Source: Pseudocoprococcus catus (GTDB lineage: Bacteria; Bacillota; Clostridia; Lachnospirales; Lachnospiraceae). From it: a stretch of DNA of 64,000 nucleotides. The translations under genes and the position numbers were made by a program. The DNA lies in assembly GCF_019734885.1 (NCBI RefSeq), contig NZ_JAAXCM010000046.1:1-64000 (forward strand), read 5' to 3'. Shown here in pieces: positions 26,161 to 34,314 of the stretch (position 1 is the stretch's first letter; every line of letters starts with the position of its first letter). The notes beneath the pieces were generated by a model. The model did not search any database. It saw only the letters and a program-made list of their open reading frames with translations, and was not told the origin of the DNA.

Positions 26161-27045
26161 TCAGCTCAATGTCAGTTCCGGACTCTTAATGCTGACTCTT
26201 GTATGGGCCGGTACGCTCTCTGTGATAAAAGAGTTACCGCCGATAATAGAATCACAACCAATCACTGTTTCACCGCCAAGGATTGTTGAATTAGCATAAA
26301 TGGTCACATGATCCCCGATGGTTGGGTGACGCTTCTTTCCTGAGAGCTGCTGTCCCTTTCTGGTAGATAATGCACCAAGTGTCACGCCCTGATACAGCTT
26401 GACATAATCACCGATCTCTGTTGTCTCACCGATAACAATACCTGTACCGTGATCAATAAAGAAATAACGTCCGATGTTGGCACCTGAATTGATATCGATA
26501 CCGGTCTTTCCATGGGCATATTCTGTCATGATACGCGGTATAAAAGGTACATTCTGCACATACAGTTCATGAGCAATTCTGTAAACATAAATGGCAAATA
26601 ATCCCGGATAGGAGAAGATAATGTCCTCCTTGCTCTTGGCTGCTGGATCCCCGTCAAAGCCGGCCTGTACATCCATCAGAAGCATCTTCTGAATATATGG
26701 CAGACGACTGATAAAACGCTCACAGATATCTCTGGCCTTCTCCGTAATCTCTTCTCTGCTGCTTGTGCCCTTATCATCGTACAAAAATGCAATCTCAATC
26801 TGAGTTCTCATTTCCTCATAAATATATGTCAGCATATTGCCGAGAAAATAGCCCGGCATCGTACTGGATATATTCTCATCTCCGAAATATCCCGGAAAAA
26901 CAACACGTCTCAAATCCTTAATAATGCCAATAATCGTTCCCCGATTCGGCAGATGAATGCTCTCTTCATCCGTCACATAGACATCCTCGTTCATGCATGT
27001 TTCTGTAATATTGGCAACTACATCCTGAATTGTTTCTCTTATCAT
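26161..27045 (-). CDS. cysE: Serine O-acetyltransferase (EpsC type)
   Basis: Acetylates serine from acetyl-CoA, first step of cysteine synthesis. The C-terminal left-handed beta helix shows hexapeptide repeats from about residue 195, with the catalytic region FIDHGTGIVIGETTEIGD and the following KLYQGVTLGA. A helical N-terminal domain of about 190 residues gives the longer EpsC form (295 in total). The frame opens at a TTG at 27054, but ATG at 27045 is better spaced from AGGAG. It heads the operon with the Rrf2 regulator and has its own promoter at 27167-27195. Confidence 0.92.
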   Translation of the reverse strand: MIRETIQDVVANITETCMNEDVYVTDEESIHLPNRGTIIGIIKDLRRVVFPGYFGDENISSTMPGYFLGNMLTYIYEEMRTQIEIAFLYDDKGTSSREEITEKARDICERFISRLPYIQKMLLMDVQAGFDGDPAAKSKEDIIFSYPGLFAIYVYRIAHELYVQNVPFIPRIMTEYAHGKTGIDINSGANIGRYFFIDHGTGIVIGETTEIGDYVKLYQGVTLGALSTRKGQQLSGKKRHPTIGDHVTIYANSTILGGETVIGCDSIIGGNSFITESVPAHTRVSIKSPELTLS

Positions 27046-27154
27046 CCCCGCCAACTCCTATCTTTCTAAATTTATAAAATTCAACAAAATTCTATCCGAA
27101 TACCCCTTCAGAGTCAGACAGAAAACGCCTGAAATTCTTCGGCATTTCCTACTT

Positions 27155-27209
27155 GAATTATATGAAATTATAATTCAAAACGTGCTTAAAGTCAAGGAAA
27201 AGCTTGACT
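27155..27209 (-). promoter_or_regulatory. cysE promoter with two palindromic operator candidates
   Basis: On the minus strand TTGACT (27195-27190), 17 bases, TATAAT (27172-27167). GAATTATA-6-TATAATTC (27155-27176) covers the -10 and start site. AGTCAAG-6-CTTGACT (27190-27209) covers the -35. Both are perfect inverted repeats. Placement suggests repression, plausibly by the co-transcribed Rrf2 protein. Confidence 0.65.
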
Positions 27210-27224
27210 CTACAATTATTGTAG

Positions 27225-27386
27225 CCTTTATACTTTTGCACAGACCTGGAACCGGCTATCCGCCAACTGAACCAGAATCAGGAAACCAGTTCCATCTGGC
27301 TTAGCAAAATCGGTGTCGGCATCTCCAATGACCATCTTCTGGAACAGAAATTCAGCTTCCCTTTCAGGGATAATTTTGCATACTGA
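27225..27386 (+). pseudogene. Possible coding remnant (53 codons), family unknown
   Basis: An open frame without a start codon reads from 27225 to a TGA at 27384. Its codon use (CTG, GAA, ATC, GGC) resembles real genes here, and it encodes a plausible C-terminal segment (AIRQLNQNQETSSIWLSK, then DHLLEQKFSFPFRDNFAY). There is no RBS. I infer the tail of a deleted gene but cannot name it. Confidence 0.35.
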
Positions 27387-27452
27387 CACAGCATTCGTTT
27401 CAGGTATCATTCAGATATTATGCAGGAGCATGCCTGTCAGATAGCACCCTTT

Positions 27453-27496
27453 ACTCCGAAAGTCATATGTTAAATCAAAGACTTTCGGAGTTTTTT
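27453..27496 (+). promoter_or_regulatory. Terminator-like hairpin covering the Shine-Dalgarno of the ferritin-like gene
   Basis: ACTCCGAAAGTC (27453-27464) pairs perfectly with GACTTTCGGAGT (27480-27491), followed by TTTTTT. This is an intrinsic terminator in form. The GGAG in the 3' arm is the only Shine-Dalgarno sequence for the ATG at 27500. The hairpin could therefore both end transcription and block translation. It may instead simply end the decayed gene upstream. Confidence 0.65.
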
Positions 27497-27499
27497 ATT

Positions 27500-28822
27500 A
27501 TGCGTTTTAATCCTTTTGAAGAAAAACCGATGCCATTAGACCGGCTTTTTATGGACTGGGATAAACTTTATCCGAAACCCTATCATCTCGGCACCGTCCA
27601 TCCTTACACCAAGGTTCGCATTGTCCTCATGAACGGCACCGAATTCGAAGCCCAGTGGTTCGGCCATCAATTCAGCCGTCACTGTCAGGATAATGATCTT
27701 CGGCGCGAACTGGCTATGATCCGCCGCATAGAGCAGATGCAGCAAAAACGGATCAGTTGTCTGAAGCCTAAAAATGAAACCGTTCTTGAGCATACCATTA
27801 CCTATGAACAGCTGGCTGTTGATCTGACTGCTTTTCTGGCCAGACGTGAAAATGACTGCAATGTCAAAACAGCCCTGGATTTTGCCCTGCTGGAAGATTT
27901 TGACCATTTGTACCGCTATGCCAACCTGTTGGATTATGAATATGGTACCTGCCCTGAAAAACTGGTGGGTCGCTATACCGAGATGACACCGGCCCGACCG
28001 ACCATCGCCCACCACCGCTATCCGACAGACAGCATTTTCCGTTCCATTGACAACCAGACAGCTTCCCTGAAAACAAAACTCGGTATTAATATCATCACTG
28101 CCGCTGAGCAGCAGACGATGAATTATTATATGAATATTGCACCGTTTTATTCCCGTTCCGACCTTGGAAGACGACTGTATCAGGAAATCGGCATGATTGA
28201 GGAAGAGCATGTTTCCCAGTACGAAAGCTTAAAAGACCCATCCGCCACATGGCTGGAAGATCTGCTGATGCATGAATATACCGAATGTTACCTGTATTAT
28301 TCCTGTATGATGACGGAGTGCGATCTGTACATCCGAAAGATATGGGAAGAATGCCTCATGCAGGAAATCTCTCATCTGCACAAAGCCAAAGAATTGCTTG
28401 AGAAATATGAAAACAAGAGCTGGCAGCAGGTCATCGGCGGCTGCGGTGACTTCCCGGATATCCTTGTTCTCGGTCCAAATATCGATTATATTCGTCATAT
28501 CATTGCTACAACAACCGGCAATACGCAAAAAGAGGAAGACGTTGTTCCTCTCGGACGTCTCTCTGAAAATGATCCGTTTTTCTTCTATCAGCACGTCATG
28601 AACGACCCGTTATGTGAAGTCGCCAGCCATGTCACCATCGACGCCCGCATACGCAGAAAAGGCTGTGACTATCGCTTTGAAATCAAAGAAAATCCACTGC
28701 CTGAACTGAGAAACAGACGCTGTGACAATACTTCTATCGGACGGATCCCGGCATGCACACCGGCTTCGGCCTCAAGCGAAGGCACAACAGCAGATAACTG
28801 CCAGTGCCCGCTCAATAAATAA
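27500..28822 (+). CDS. Uncharacterised protein with ferritin-like helical core
   Basis: Unnamed family, 440 residues. The middle shows four helices with iron-ligand-like patterns: EDFDH (132-136), IEEEH (233-237), Glu259/Glu262 in LLMHEYTECYLYYS, and QEISH (288-292). This spacing resembles ferritin-like di-iron proteins (E, ExxH, E, ExxH). The N-terminal 80 residues are a separate beta-rich segment, and the last 90 residues are Cys-containing and irregular. A frame extends to 27467, but that ATG lies in a hairpin loop without RBS, so ATG at 27500 (after GGAG) is chosen. It is a lone plus-strand gene; function unknown. Confidence 0.6.
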   Translation: MRFNPFEEKPMPLDRLFMDWDKLYPKPYHLGTVHPYTKVRIVLMNGTEFEAQWFGHQFSRHCQDNDLRRELAMIRRIEQMQQKRISCLKPKNETVLEHTITYEQLAVDLTAFLARRENDCNVKTALDFALLEDFDHLYRYANLLDYEYGTCPEKLVGRYTEMTPARPTIAHHRYPTDSIFRSIDNQTASLKTKLGINIITAAEQQTMNYYMNIAPFYSRSDLGRRLYQEIGMIEEEHVSQYESLKDPSATWLEDLLMHEYTECYLYYSCMMTECDLYIRKIWEECLMQEISHLHKAKELLEKYENKSWQQVIGGCGDFPDILVLGPNIDYIRHIIATTTGNTQKEEDVVPLGRLSENDPFFFYQHVMNDPLCEVASHVTIDARIRRKGCDYRFEIKENPLPELRNRRCDNTSIGRIPACTPASASSEGTTADNCQCPLNK

Positions 28823-28830
28823 AAAACGAA

Positions 28831-28900
28831 AGTGCGGCCCAGAAAACTATAACAGGCTCCAAAAGGAGTTCTTGTAATTTTATGAGGCCGCACTCTTTTT
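28831..28900. terminator. Bidirectional terminator between convergent genes
   Basis: AGTGCGGCC (28831-28839) pairs with GGCCGCACT (28886-28894), with a smaller GCTCC/GGAG hairpin in the loop. T runs follow in both directions (CTTTTTATT on plus; CGTTTTTTATT on minus). The stop codon of the minus-strand gene lies in the T tract. Confidence 0.7.
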
Positions 28901-29720
28901 ATTCGTTTGTTATTTCTTTTATGTCACACTCTCTTACATAGCCAACTTTTTTATGGCTTTCATTGCAAACTAACACAGCATCCGTATAATTTTCATCTTG
29001 ATATCCTATTCCTTTCCAAGTCATCATTTCTCTTTTTCCTATATATTTATTTCCATTCACCAAGAATACCTTCTCGCCTTTTTTTAATTTAACAAAAGGA
29101 TATCTTGACCATCCAGCTACATATGGAAATCTTATTGCACTATTAATTTGATTTGGCTCATCTTCTGTGTTAAATTCTATCATTGCATATGCACTATCCT
29201 GCATAATATAGGCTCCACCCTCATCAATTCCCTCCGATAAAGCCGTTTTTTTCCATGAATGGTATGTAACTACGCCTATAAGGATTCCTAGTATCAAAAT
29301 AAAAACCACAAAGCAGGTAAGTACAACTATATTAAAAAAATCAATCTCTGTTAACACTTCAGTTAAAATATAAATACTTCCATATATCAGTGAAAGAATA
29401 ATAACAGAAATTATATTAAAAGCCAGCATCGCGCTGTTTGTTCTCTTCAATAAGATACCGCATATACTATAAATATAATAGGGTATAAATATACTTGAAA
29501 GTACATATAATGGCGCACACAATAATGCCATATATCTTTCTTCTTCAAACGCCTTTTCAACAGCTTTAAATGCCAAATAAAATCCCCATATTGACAAACC
29601 AGCCATTACCAATGCAAACACAATATCTATCAAAAATGTAAAAAGCATATCCGCCATACCTAAAAATGCTAGCAACACAAAAACAATAAGTAAAGCCGGA
29701 ACACTAAAAAAAATAATCAT
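28899..29720 (-). CDS. Hypothetical membrane protein with C-terminal SH3-like domain
   Basis: 273 residues, AT-rich codons unlike the flanking housekeeping genes. Four or five membrane helices (about 5-55, 62-85, 95-120, 128-155) are followed by a soluble domain from about residue 165. Its end (KKGEKVFLVNGNKYIGKREMM, VLVCNESHKKVGYVRECDI) looks like an SH3-type beta barrel. RBS GAGGGAG before ATG. It lies downstream of the WG-repeat lipoprotein on the same strand, with an operator-like hairpin between them. Function unknown. Confidence 0.65.
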   Translation of the reverse strand: MIIFFSVPALLIVFVLLAFLGMADMLFTFLIDIVFALVMAGLSIWGFYLAFKAVEKAFEEERYMALLCAPLYVLSSIFIPYYIYSICGILLKRTNSAMLAFNIISVIILSLIYGSIYILTEVLTEIDFFNIVVLTCFVVFILILGILIGVVTYHSWKKTALSEGIDEGGAYIMQDSAYAMIEFNTEDEPNQINSAIRFPYVAGWSRYPFVKLKKGEKVFLVNGNKYIGKREMMTWKGIGYQDENYTDAVLVCNESHKKVGYVRECDIKEITNE

Positions 29721-29743
29721 TCAATTCTCTCCCTCATAATGAA

Positions 29744-29784
29744 GCAGGCTATACAATGAATCTTCTTCCTGCATTGCATAGCCC
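29744..29784 (-). promoter_or_regulatory. Hairpin with operator-like GTATAGCCTGC motif
   Basis: GGCTATaCAATG (29747-29758) pairs with CATTGcATAGCC (29772-29783). The half-site GTATAGCCTGC on the minus strand matches GTATAGCCTAC in the XRE/lipoprotein intergenic region at ten of eleven positions. It lies just upstream of the membrane protein start and could be a shared operator, a terminator without T tract, or both. Confidence 0.45.
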
Positions 29785-29829
29785 GTTTTATAATATCATT
29801 TTCTTAACATAAGATCCAATATACTATAA

Positions 29830-31215
29830 CTATAAATTATTATAGTCAATTATATTTAACCGCAATGTTCCATCAACTTCTTCTGTTAAAATATACCATT
29901 TATCATCCACAGTACTGTCCTTTATTATCTCTGAACCATGATACCAAGAATAATCATCTACACTTCCAAATGGCAATATTTGTTTTCCATTTTTATCCAA
30001 AACACCCCACTGGCCAGACAAATTCTGAACTTTTATAAAAGCTCTTCCCACATAGTTATTCGAATAATTCAAATATCTCTCTCCAGTAAGTTCCTCTCCA
30101 TTTTCATTATATACTCGATATGTTTGTCCATATTGAACCACAAACATTTCTCCCACTTTAGAAAAATCATCATATCCGGTCAACTCAAATGAATTTATTA
30201 AGTTTCCATCAGTATCAAAAATATCAATACCGCCTTCCTTTTTTCCATAAATCTTCCCATCTCCAAGACTACCAATTCGGGAATATTTCTGTTCACTACG
30301 TTCCTGCTTTTCCATATTATACAAGTAATATTCGCCGCTACCTGTCGATGCAACATCCTGTGATGCAACTCCAAAATCAATTTTTTCTAACGAACAAACC
30401 TTAGTACTATTTAATACATGAACAGTATATGATTCTTCATCCTTTTTATTGGTAAGTTCATATAACAAATCACCATTTTCATCAATTATATCAATAGTTT
30501 CCCAATTTCCATTGTCCAAATCACCCTTATAAACTCTGTATAATTGTGTATTATAAAAATATTCTACCCATTGTACCTTGTCACCATTTAAATCACAAAA
30601 TACATTAGCATATCCAGAACCCCATCCGTATATCTTCTCCGCCAAAGCAACTCCATGTAAATATAAATCTCCCACCATCTTGTCATAACTAATAATCTCA
30701 GCATCCAATTCTTTAACTACATTTCCTTTTGAGTCAATAACCATCGGCATACCATCTTTCTTCACATAATAATTATTGATACCAGCTGAAATTTCTTCAT
30801 ATTCAAAAGGTAATACTTCTTTTCCCTCAGTATCAAAAACACCCCATTTTCCTTCCAACTTCAAAAGTACATTACCATTCTGAGCAAATTCCATTTCATC
30901 ATATTCTGCTGGAATAACAAAATCCCCTTTTGCATTAACCATCCCATAAAACGGCAATCCTTCAATCGATACAATATAGAAACCATTCTTTTCTGATCTG
31001 AATTTATAACCACTTAATACAAAACCTTGTGTGTCATCTTCTGTACTTACTTCCTCCTGCGCCTCACTAACTGTCTCACATTCTTGTTCACTTTGCGTTT
31101 CCGTCACCGCTGTATCTACTACCGATATATCCTTGGATGTATCTTTATTTCCACATCCATTAAAAATTGCCACTGTTAATAACCCCATTAATAAAATAGT
31201 CGCCTTCTTTTTCAT
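29830..31215 (-). CDS. WG-repeat lipoprotein
   Basis: Secreted and lipid-anchored protein of 461 residues. The N-terminus has Lys residues, a hydrophobic core and a lipobox-like FNGC (Cys near residue 20). A Ser/Thr/Glu-rich linker follows to about 60, then repeated WG-type units: FYGMVNAKGDFVIPAEYDE, KWGVFDTEGKEVLPFEYEE and, near the C-terminus, QWGVLDKNGKQILPFG. Such repeats form beta propeller-like surfaces of unclear role. GGGGGAA precedes ATG at 31215; the frame extends to a TTG at 31233. AT-rich composition and divergent XRE regulator suggest an accessory islet. Confidence 0.8.
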   Translation of the reverse strand: MKKKATILLMGLLTVAIFNGCGNKDTSKDISVVDTAVTETQSEQECETVSEAQEEVSTEDDTQGFVLSGYKFRSEKNGFYIVSIEGLPFYGMVNAKGDFVIPAEYDEMEFAQNGNVLLKLEGKWGVFDTEGKEVLPFEYEEISAGINNYYVKKDGMPMVIDSKGNVVKELDAEIISYDKMVGDLYLHGVALAEKIYGWGSGYANVFCDLNGDKVQWVEYFYNTQLYRVYKGDLDNGNWETIDIIDENGDLLYELTNKKDEESYTVHVLNSTKVCSLEKIDFGVASQDVASTGSGEYYLYNMEKQERSEQKYSRIGSLGDGKIYGKKEGGIDIFDTDGNLINSFELTGYDDFSKVGEMFVVQYGQTYRVYNENGEELTGERYLNYSNNYVGRAFIKVQNLSGQWGVLDKNGKQILPFGSVDDYSWYHGSEIIKDSTVDDKWYILTEEVDGTLRLNIIDYNNL

Positions 31216-31239
31216 AACGTATTCCCCCTTCAATTTTAA

Positions 31240-31287
31240 TAGGCTATCTATAGCCTATATAGTAGCATGTATAGCCTACTTTGTCAA
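31240..31287 (-). promoter_or_regulatory. Lipoprotein promoter overlapped by repeated ATAGCCTA operators
   Basis: On the minus strand TTGACA (31287-31282), 17 bases, TACTAT (31264-31259). TAGGCTAT (31240-31247) and ATAGCCTA (31250-31257) form a near-perfect palindrome downstream of the -10; a third ATAGCCTA (31271-31278) sits between -35 and -10. This is the layout of a repressor-controlled promoter, and the divergent XRE gene is the natural candidate regulator. Confidence 0.7.
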
Positions 31288-31324
31288 TTTAATCCATTTA
31301 CAATAAACAAAAAGGAGGATATGC

Positions 31325-31567
31325 ATGGACACTTATACTGCTACCAAAAACCGTATTTTAGAATTGTGCGGACAACACAATATTACTATCAATAAATTGG
31401 CGACTTTAGCTGCTCTGCCGCCATCCAGTATTAAAAATATTTTATATGGAAAAAGTACCAATCCAAAGCTATTAACAATTAAAATGATTTGTGATGGACT
31501 CAATATTACCTTAAAAGATTTTTTCGATACCCCTGAGTTCAATCATCTCGACTCTGAAATAAAATAA
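31325..31567 (+). CDS. Small XRE-type HTH regulator
   Basis: 80-residue Cro/CI-type DNA-binding protein consisting of little more than the helix-turn-helix: RILELCGQHNITINKLATLA, PPSSIKNILYGKSTNPK and the closing ICDGLNITLKDFFDTPEF. AAAGGAGG precedes ATG. It is divergent from the WG-repeat lipoprotein across a 109-base region full of ATAGCCTA repeats. It probably represses that promoter and its own. Confidence 0.88.
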   Translation: MDTYTATKNRILELCGQHNITINKLATLAALPPSSIKNILYGKSTNPKLLTIKMICDGLNITLKDFFDTPEFNHLDSEIK

Positions 31568-31612
31568 ACAGGAACCATCACTTTAATTAATAAAATGACA
31601 ACTCCTGTTTAA
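31565..31612 (+). terminator. Hairpin after the XRE gene
   Basis: TAAACAGGA (31565-31573) pairs with TCCTGTTTA (31604-31612). It overlaps the stop codon. There is no strong T tract, so termination strength is uncertain. Confidence 0.4.
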
Positions 31613-31650
31613 TCCGTAAATTTCTGAACTTCAAAAAGCACAATATAAAT

Positions 31651-31758
31651 AAAAGAGTACAGTCAAAAATTTCAAAAAAATAGACTTCAAAATGAGCCTG
31701 TGTCAAACTACTCATTTTGAAGTCTATTATCAATTTTCTACGACTGTACTCTTCCTTT
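31651..31758. repeat. Nested long palindrome, MITE-like
   Basis: Inner arms of 17 bases (31680-31696 and 31711-31727) are perfectly complementary. Outer arms AAGAGTACAGTC (31653-31664) and GACTGTACTCTT (31742-31753) are also perfect, and the A/T stretches between them partly pair. The whole 108-base unit folds into one long hairpin with terminal inverted repeats, as expected for a small non-autonomous element. It may also terminate trpS and the XRE transcript. Confidence 0.55.
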
Positions 31759-31783
31759 TAGCTTATCAGTGTGCAATACGTTT

Positions 31784-32866
31784 TTATTCGTATTTCTTTG
31801 CCTGTGAACGAATCAGTTCCATGTCATCGAAGTAGTTGATCTTCATGGCATCTCTGACTTCATGCAGTGTCTGTGCTGCTGTTTCTCTGGCTGCTTCACT
31901 GCCTTTCTTCAGAACTTCGTAGACATAAGGAATATCCTTCTGAAGTTCTTCACGACGTTTTCTGATTGGCTCCAGTTCTTCCTGAAGAACATTGTTCAGG
32001 AACTTCTTCACCTTCACATCACCGAGACCGCCGCGCTGATAGTGTTCCTTCAGCTCATCCAGATTCTTGTAATCCGGCAGATATTCTTCGAAATGCTGGT
32101 CATTACAGAATGCATCCAGATAAGTAAAGACTGTATTGCCTTCCAGCGAACCCGGATCTTCGATACGGATATGATTCGGGTCTGTGAACATGCTCATGAC
32201 CTTCTTCTTGATATCCTTCGGATCTTCCGCAAGATAAATACAGTTGCCCAGAGACTTGCTCATCTTCGCCTTGCCGTCGATACCAGGCAGTCTTAAGCAG
32301 GCTTCATTGTCCGGCAGTAAAATCTTCGGCTCAACCAGAGTTTCACCATAAACAGAATTGAACTTGTGAACGATTTCTCTTGTCTGTTCGATCATCGGGC
32401 TCTGGTCCTCACCAACAGGAACTGTTGTTGCCTTAAATGCAGTGATATCTGCAGCCTGACTGATCGGATAGGTAAAGAATCCAACCGGAATACTTGTCTC
32501 AAAATTACGCATCTGAATCTCAGATTTCACTGTAGGATTTCTCTGAAGTCTTGAAACAGTAACAAGATTCATATAATAAAAAGATAACTCACATAATTCA
32601 GCAATCTGTGACTGAATAAATAATGTAGACTTGGCAGGATCCAAACCGCATGCCATGTAATCCAGCGCAACCTCAATAACATTCTGACGCACCTTCTCTG
32701 GATTGTCTGCATTGTCAGTCAAAGCCTGTGCATCTGCAATCATAATAAAAACTTTATCATATTCTCCGGAATTCTGCAGTTCCACGCGGCGCTTCAGTGA
32801 ACCCACATAATGGCCCACATGCAGACGTCCTGTCGGTCTGTCACCGGTCAAAATAACTTTGCTCAT
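31784..32866 (-). CDS. trpS: Tryptophan--tRNA ligase
   Basis: Class I synthetase charging tRNA-Trp. [17 protein letters not shown] at the N-terminus holds the HIGH-type motif (HVGH) and [10 protein letters not shown] near residue 205 is the KMSKS loop. Length 360 from ATG at 32866, chosen because AGGAGG lies seven bases upstream; the frame runs on to 32908. Promoter at 32899-32927. No T-box leader is present. Confidence 0.95.
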   Translation of the reverse strand: MSKVILTGDRPTGRLHVGHYVGSLKRRVELQNSGEYDKVFIMIADAQALTDNADNPEKVRQNVIEVALDYMACGLDPAKSTLFIQSQIAELCELSFYYMNLVTVSRLQRNPTVKSEIQMRNFETSIPVGFFTYPISQAADITAFKATTVPVGEDQSPMIEQTREIVHKFNSVYGETLVEPKILLPDNEACLRLPGIDGKAKMSKSLGNCIYLAEDPKDIKKKVMSMFTDPNHIRIEDPGSLEGNTVFTYLDAFCNDQHFEEYLPDYKNLDELKEHYQRGGLGDVKVKKFLNNVLQEELEPIRKRREELQKDIPYVYEVLKKGSEAARETAAQTLHEVRDAMKINYFDDMELIRSQAKKYE

Positions 32867-32898
32867 CTTCATTCCTCCTGAACATACTAACTCCTTGT

Positions 32899-32927
32899 AG
32901 TGTACCACAAAAAACAGATATCATCAA
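32899..32927 (-). promoter_or_regulatory. trpS promoter
   Basis: On the minus strand TTGATG (32927-32922), 17 bases, TACACT (32904-32899), about 35 bases before the start codon. The short leader leaves no room for a T-box. Confidence 0.5.
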
Positions 32928-33156
32928 GAACAAACATACTGTTCCATGCAGCCCTCATCAATCTCATCACACATCCTCAACAGCTTCATCCAAAATGTGT
33001 CAAAGCATCAAAGCATTTTGTTGCAAAACCAACAGACTTTATCTTAAAAGCGAATTATAATAAGTCCATCCTAGTCAATTAGGTTTTATTATGTCATAGC
33101 ATTTTTATCATTATAATTTGCTGCCACTACTGATACGCTATTAATAATCGTTACAC

Positions 33157-33185
33157 TTGTACACCGCTGCAAAAATTCATAATAC
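33157..33185 (+). promoter_or_regulatory. Promoter of the ferredoxin gene
   Basis: TTGTAC (33157-33162), 17 bases, TAATAC (33180-33185), 70 bases before the start codon. The rest of the 32928-33156 gap is AT-rich and shows only a tandem CAAAGCAT pair (33002-33017) and a CCTA/TAGG mini-hairpin near 33070. Confidence 0.45.
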
Positions 33186-33254
33186 TTGAATACGCTGTTT
33201 ATTTTTGCCATTCAACCCCCGAGTTTTGCAGCGTCTACCATAAGGAGGAATATT

Positions 33255-33986
33255 ATGATTCGCAGAATTATTACTATTGATAAAGAAAAATGTACCGGTT
33301 GTGCCCTTTGCGTGAACGCCTGTCACGAAGGTGCCATCGGCTTAAGAGATGGCAAGGCTGTTCTTCTCCGCGAAGATTACTGTGACGGTCTCGGCGATTG
33401 TCTCCCGGCCTGTCCGGCAGATGCTATCCATTTTGAAGAACGCGAAGCAGCTGCTTATGACCATGAAGCTGTTCAGAAACATCTCGCTGCCAGAAAACGT
33501 GCTGTGACAGGCGGATGTCCGGGATCTGCTGCCGCATTCTTCGGTCATGGTCATGAAGAACAGACACCTATAGCAGATAAAGTATCTTCCGCTTCTGCAC
33601 CTGCTATAGCCAGCCAGCTTTCCCAGTGGCCGGTCCAGATCAAACTTGTGGCACCAAACGCACCTTATTTTAATGGCTGTGATCTGCTCATTGCAGCAGA
33701 CTGCACAGCTTATGCTTACGGCAATTTTCATCAGGAATTCATCAAAGACCACATCACCATCGTTGGCTGCCCTAAACTGGATTCTGTTGACTACAGCGAA
33801 AAGCTGGCACAAATTTTTACTTACAATGATATTAAGAGCATTACATTGACACGTATGACGGTTCCTTGCTGCGGCGGCATGGCTATGGCTGTTCAGAAAG
33901 CCATCCAGGCAAGCGGGAAAAACATTCCATTAAAGATTGTTATCATCTCCCCTGATGGACAGATCATCCAGACTCAGGAAATGTAA
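33255..33986 (+). CDS. 4Fe-4S dicluster ferredoxin with extra C-terminal domain
   Basis: Electron-transfer type protein, 243 residues. The first 65 residues are a bacterial ferredoxin: CTGCALCVNACHEGAI, then CDGLGDCLPACPADAI (an extra residue between the first two cysteines of the second motif). The remaining 170 residues form a separate domain with two further Cys groups, NGCDLLIAADCTAY and PCCGGMAMAVQKA. AAGGAGG precedes ATG at 33255; the frame runs up to 33186 without RBS. It stands alone, with a strong terminator after it. The redox partner is unknown. Confidence 0.85.
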   Translation: MIRRIITIDKEKCTGCALCVNACHEGAIGLRDGKAVLLREDYCDGLGDCLPACPADAIHFEEREAAAYDHEAVQKHLAARKRAVTGGCPGSAAAFFGHGHEEQTPIADKVSSASAPAIASQLSQWPVQIKLVAPNAPYFNGCDLLIAADCTAYAYGNFHQEFIKDHITIVGCPKLDSVDYSEKLAQIFTYNDIKSITLTRMTVPCCGGMAMAVQKAIQASGKNIPLKIVIISPDGQIIQTQEM

Positions 33987-34008
33987 AGTTCAGCCTTCAA
34001 TACATCCC

Positions 34009-34063
34009 AAAAAAGCTATTGATGACACTGTGCTCTCACAGTACAGTCATCAATAGCTTTTTT
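34009..34063. terminator. Strong bidirectional terminator
   Basis: AAAAAAGCTATTGATGAC (34009-34026) pairs with GTCATCAATAGCTTTTTT (34046-34063), with an inner ACTGTG/CACAGT stem. T runs lie on both sides. It ends the ferredoxin transcript. Confidence 0.85.
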
Positions 34064-34256
34064 ACTCATAATAATACTTCATTCGTTCAGCCACAACTTT
34101 ACATCGCTTTTTACCAAAAGCAATGCCATAGGCCAAAACATTCTCTCTACCAGAATCGATATCCTCTGTTTCAACGATAATGTCCGCAAATCCATCACCG
34201 GCTGCTATATTGGATCTGATCAGCCAATTGCCATTGCCGATCAATATTCCCATCAA
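34062..34256 (-). pseudogene. Remnant of AAA-ATPase/PD-(D/E)XK nuclease-like protein
   Basis: The 64-residue frame contains SNIAAGDGFADIIVETED, which resembles the nuclease-domain start in a large family of clostridial AAA-ATPase proteins with a C-terminal PD-(D/E)XK domain. It is joined directly to NVLAYGIAFGKKRCKVV, which resembles their last 20 residues. The EFK-type catalytic segment between them is gone. So I read it as an internally deleted tail of such a gene, next to a terminator. No RBS is evident. Confidence 0.5.
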
Positions 34257-34314
34257 AAAAGCATGATAATATTTTTCCTACTATGTCACTTTATTATTCT
34301 ATCATGTATTTGAC

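Noticed and set aside
27228-27410. 60-residue minus-strand frame upstream of the ferritin-like gene
   Set aside because: The plus-strand frame over the same bases has more genome-like codon use; the minus frame has no RBS.
32909-33100. T-box leader before trpS
   Set aside because: No specifier domain or AGGGTGGTACCGCG-like antiterminator is present, and the promoter is only about 35 bases from the start codon.
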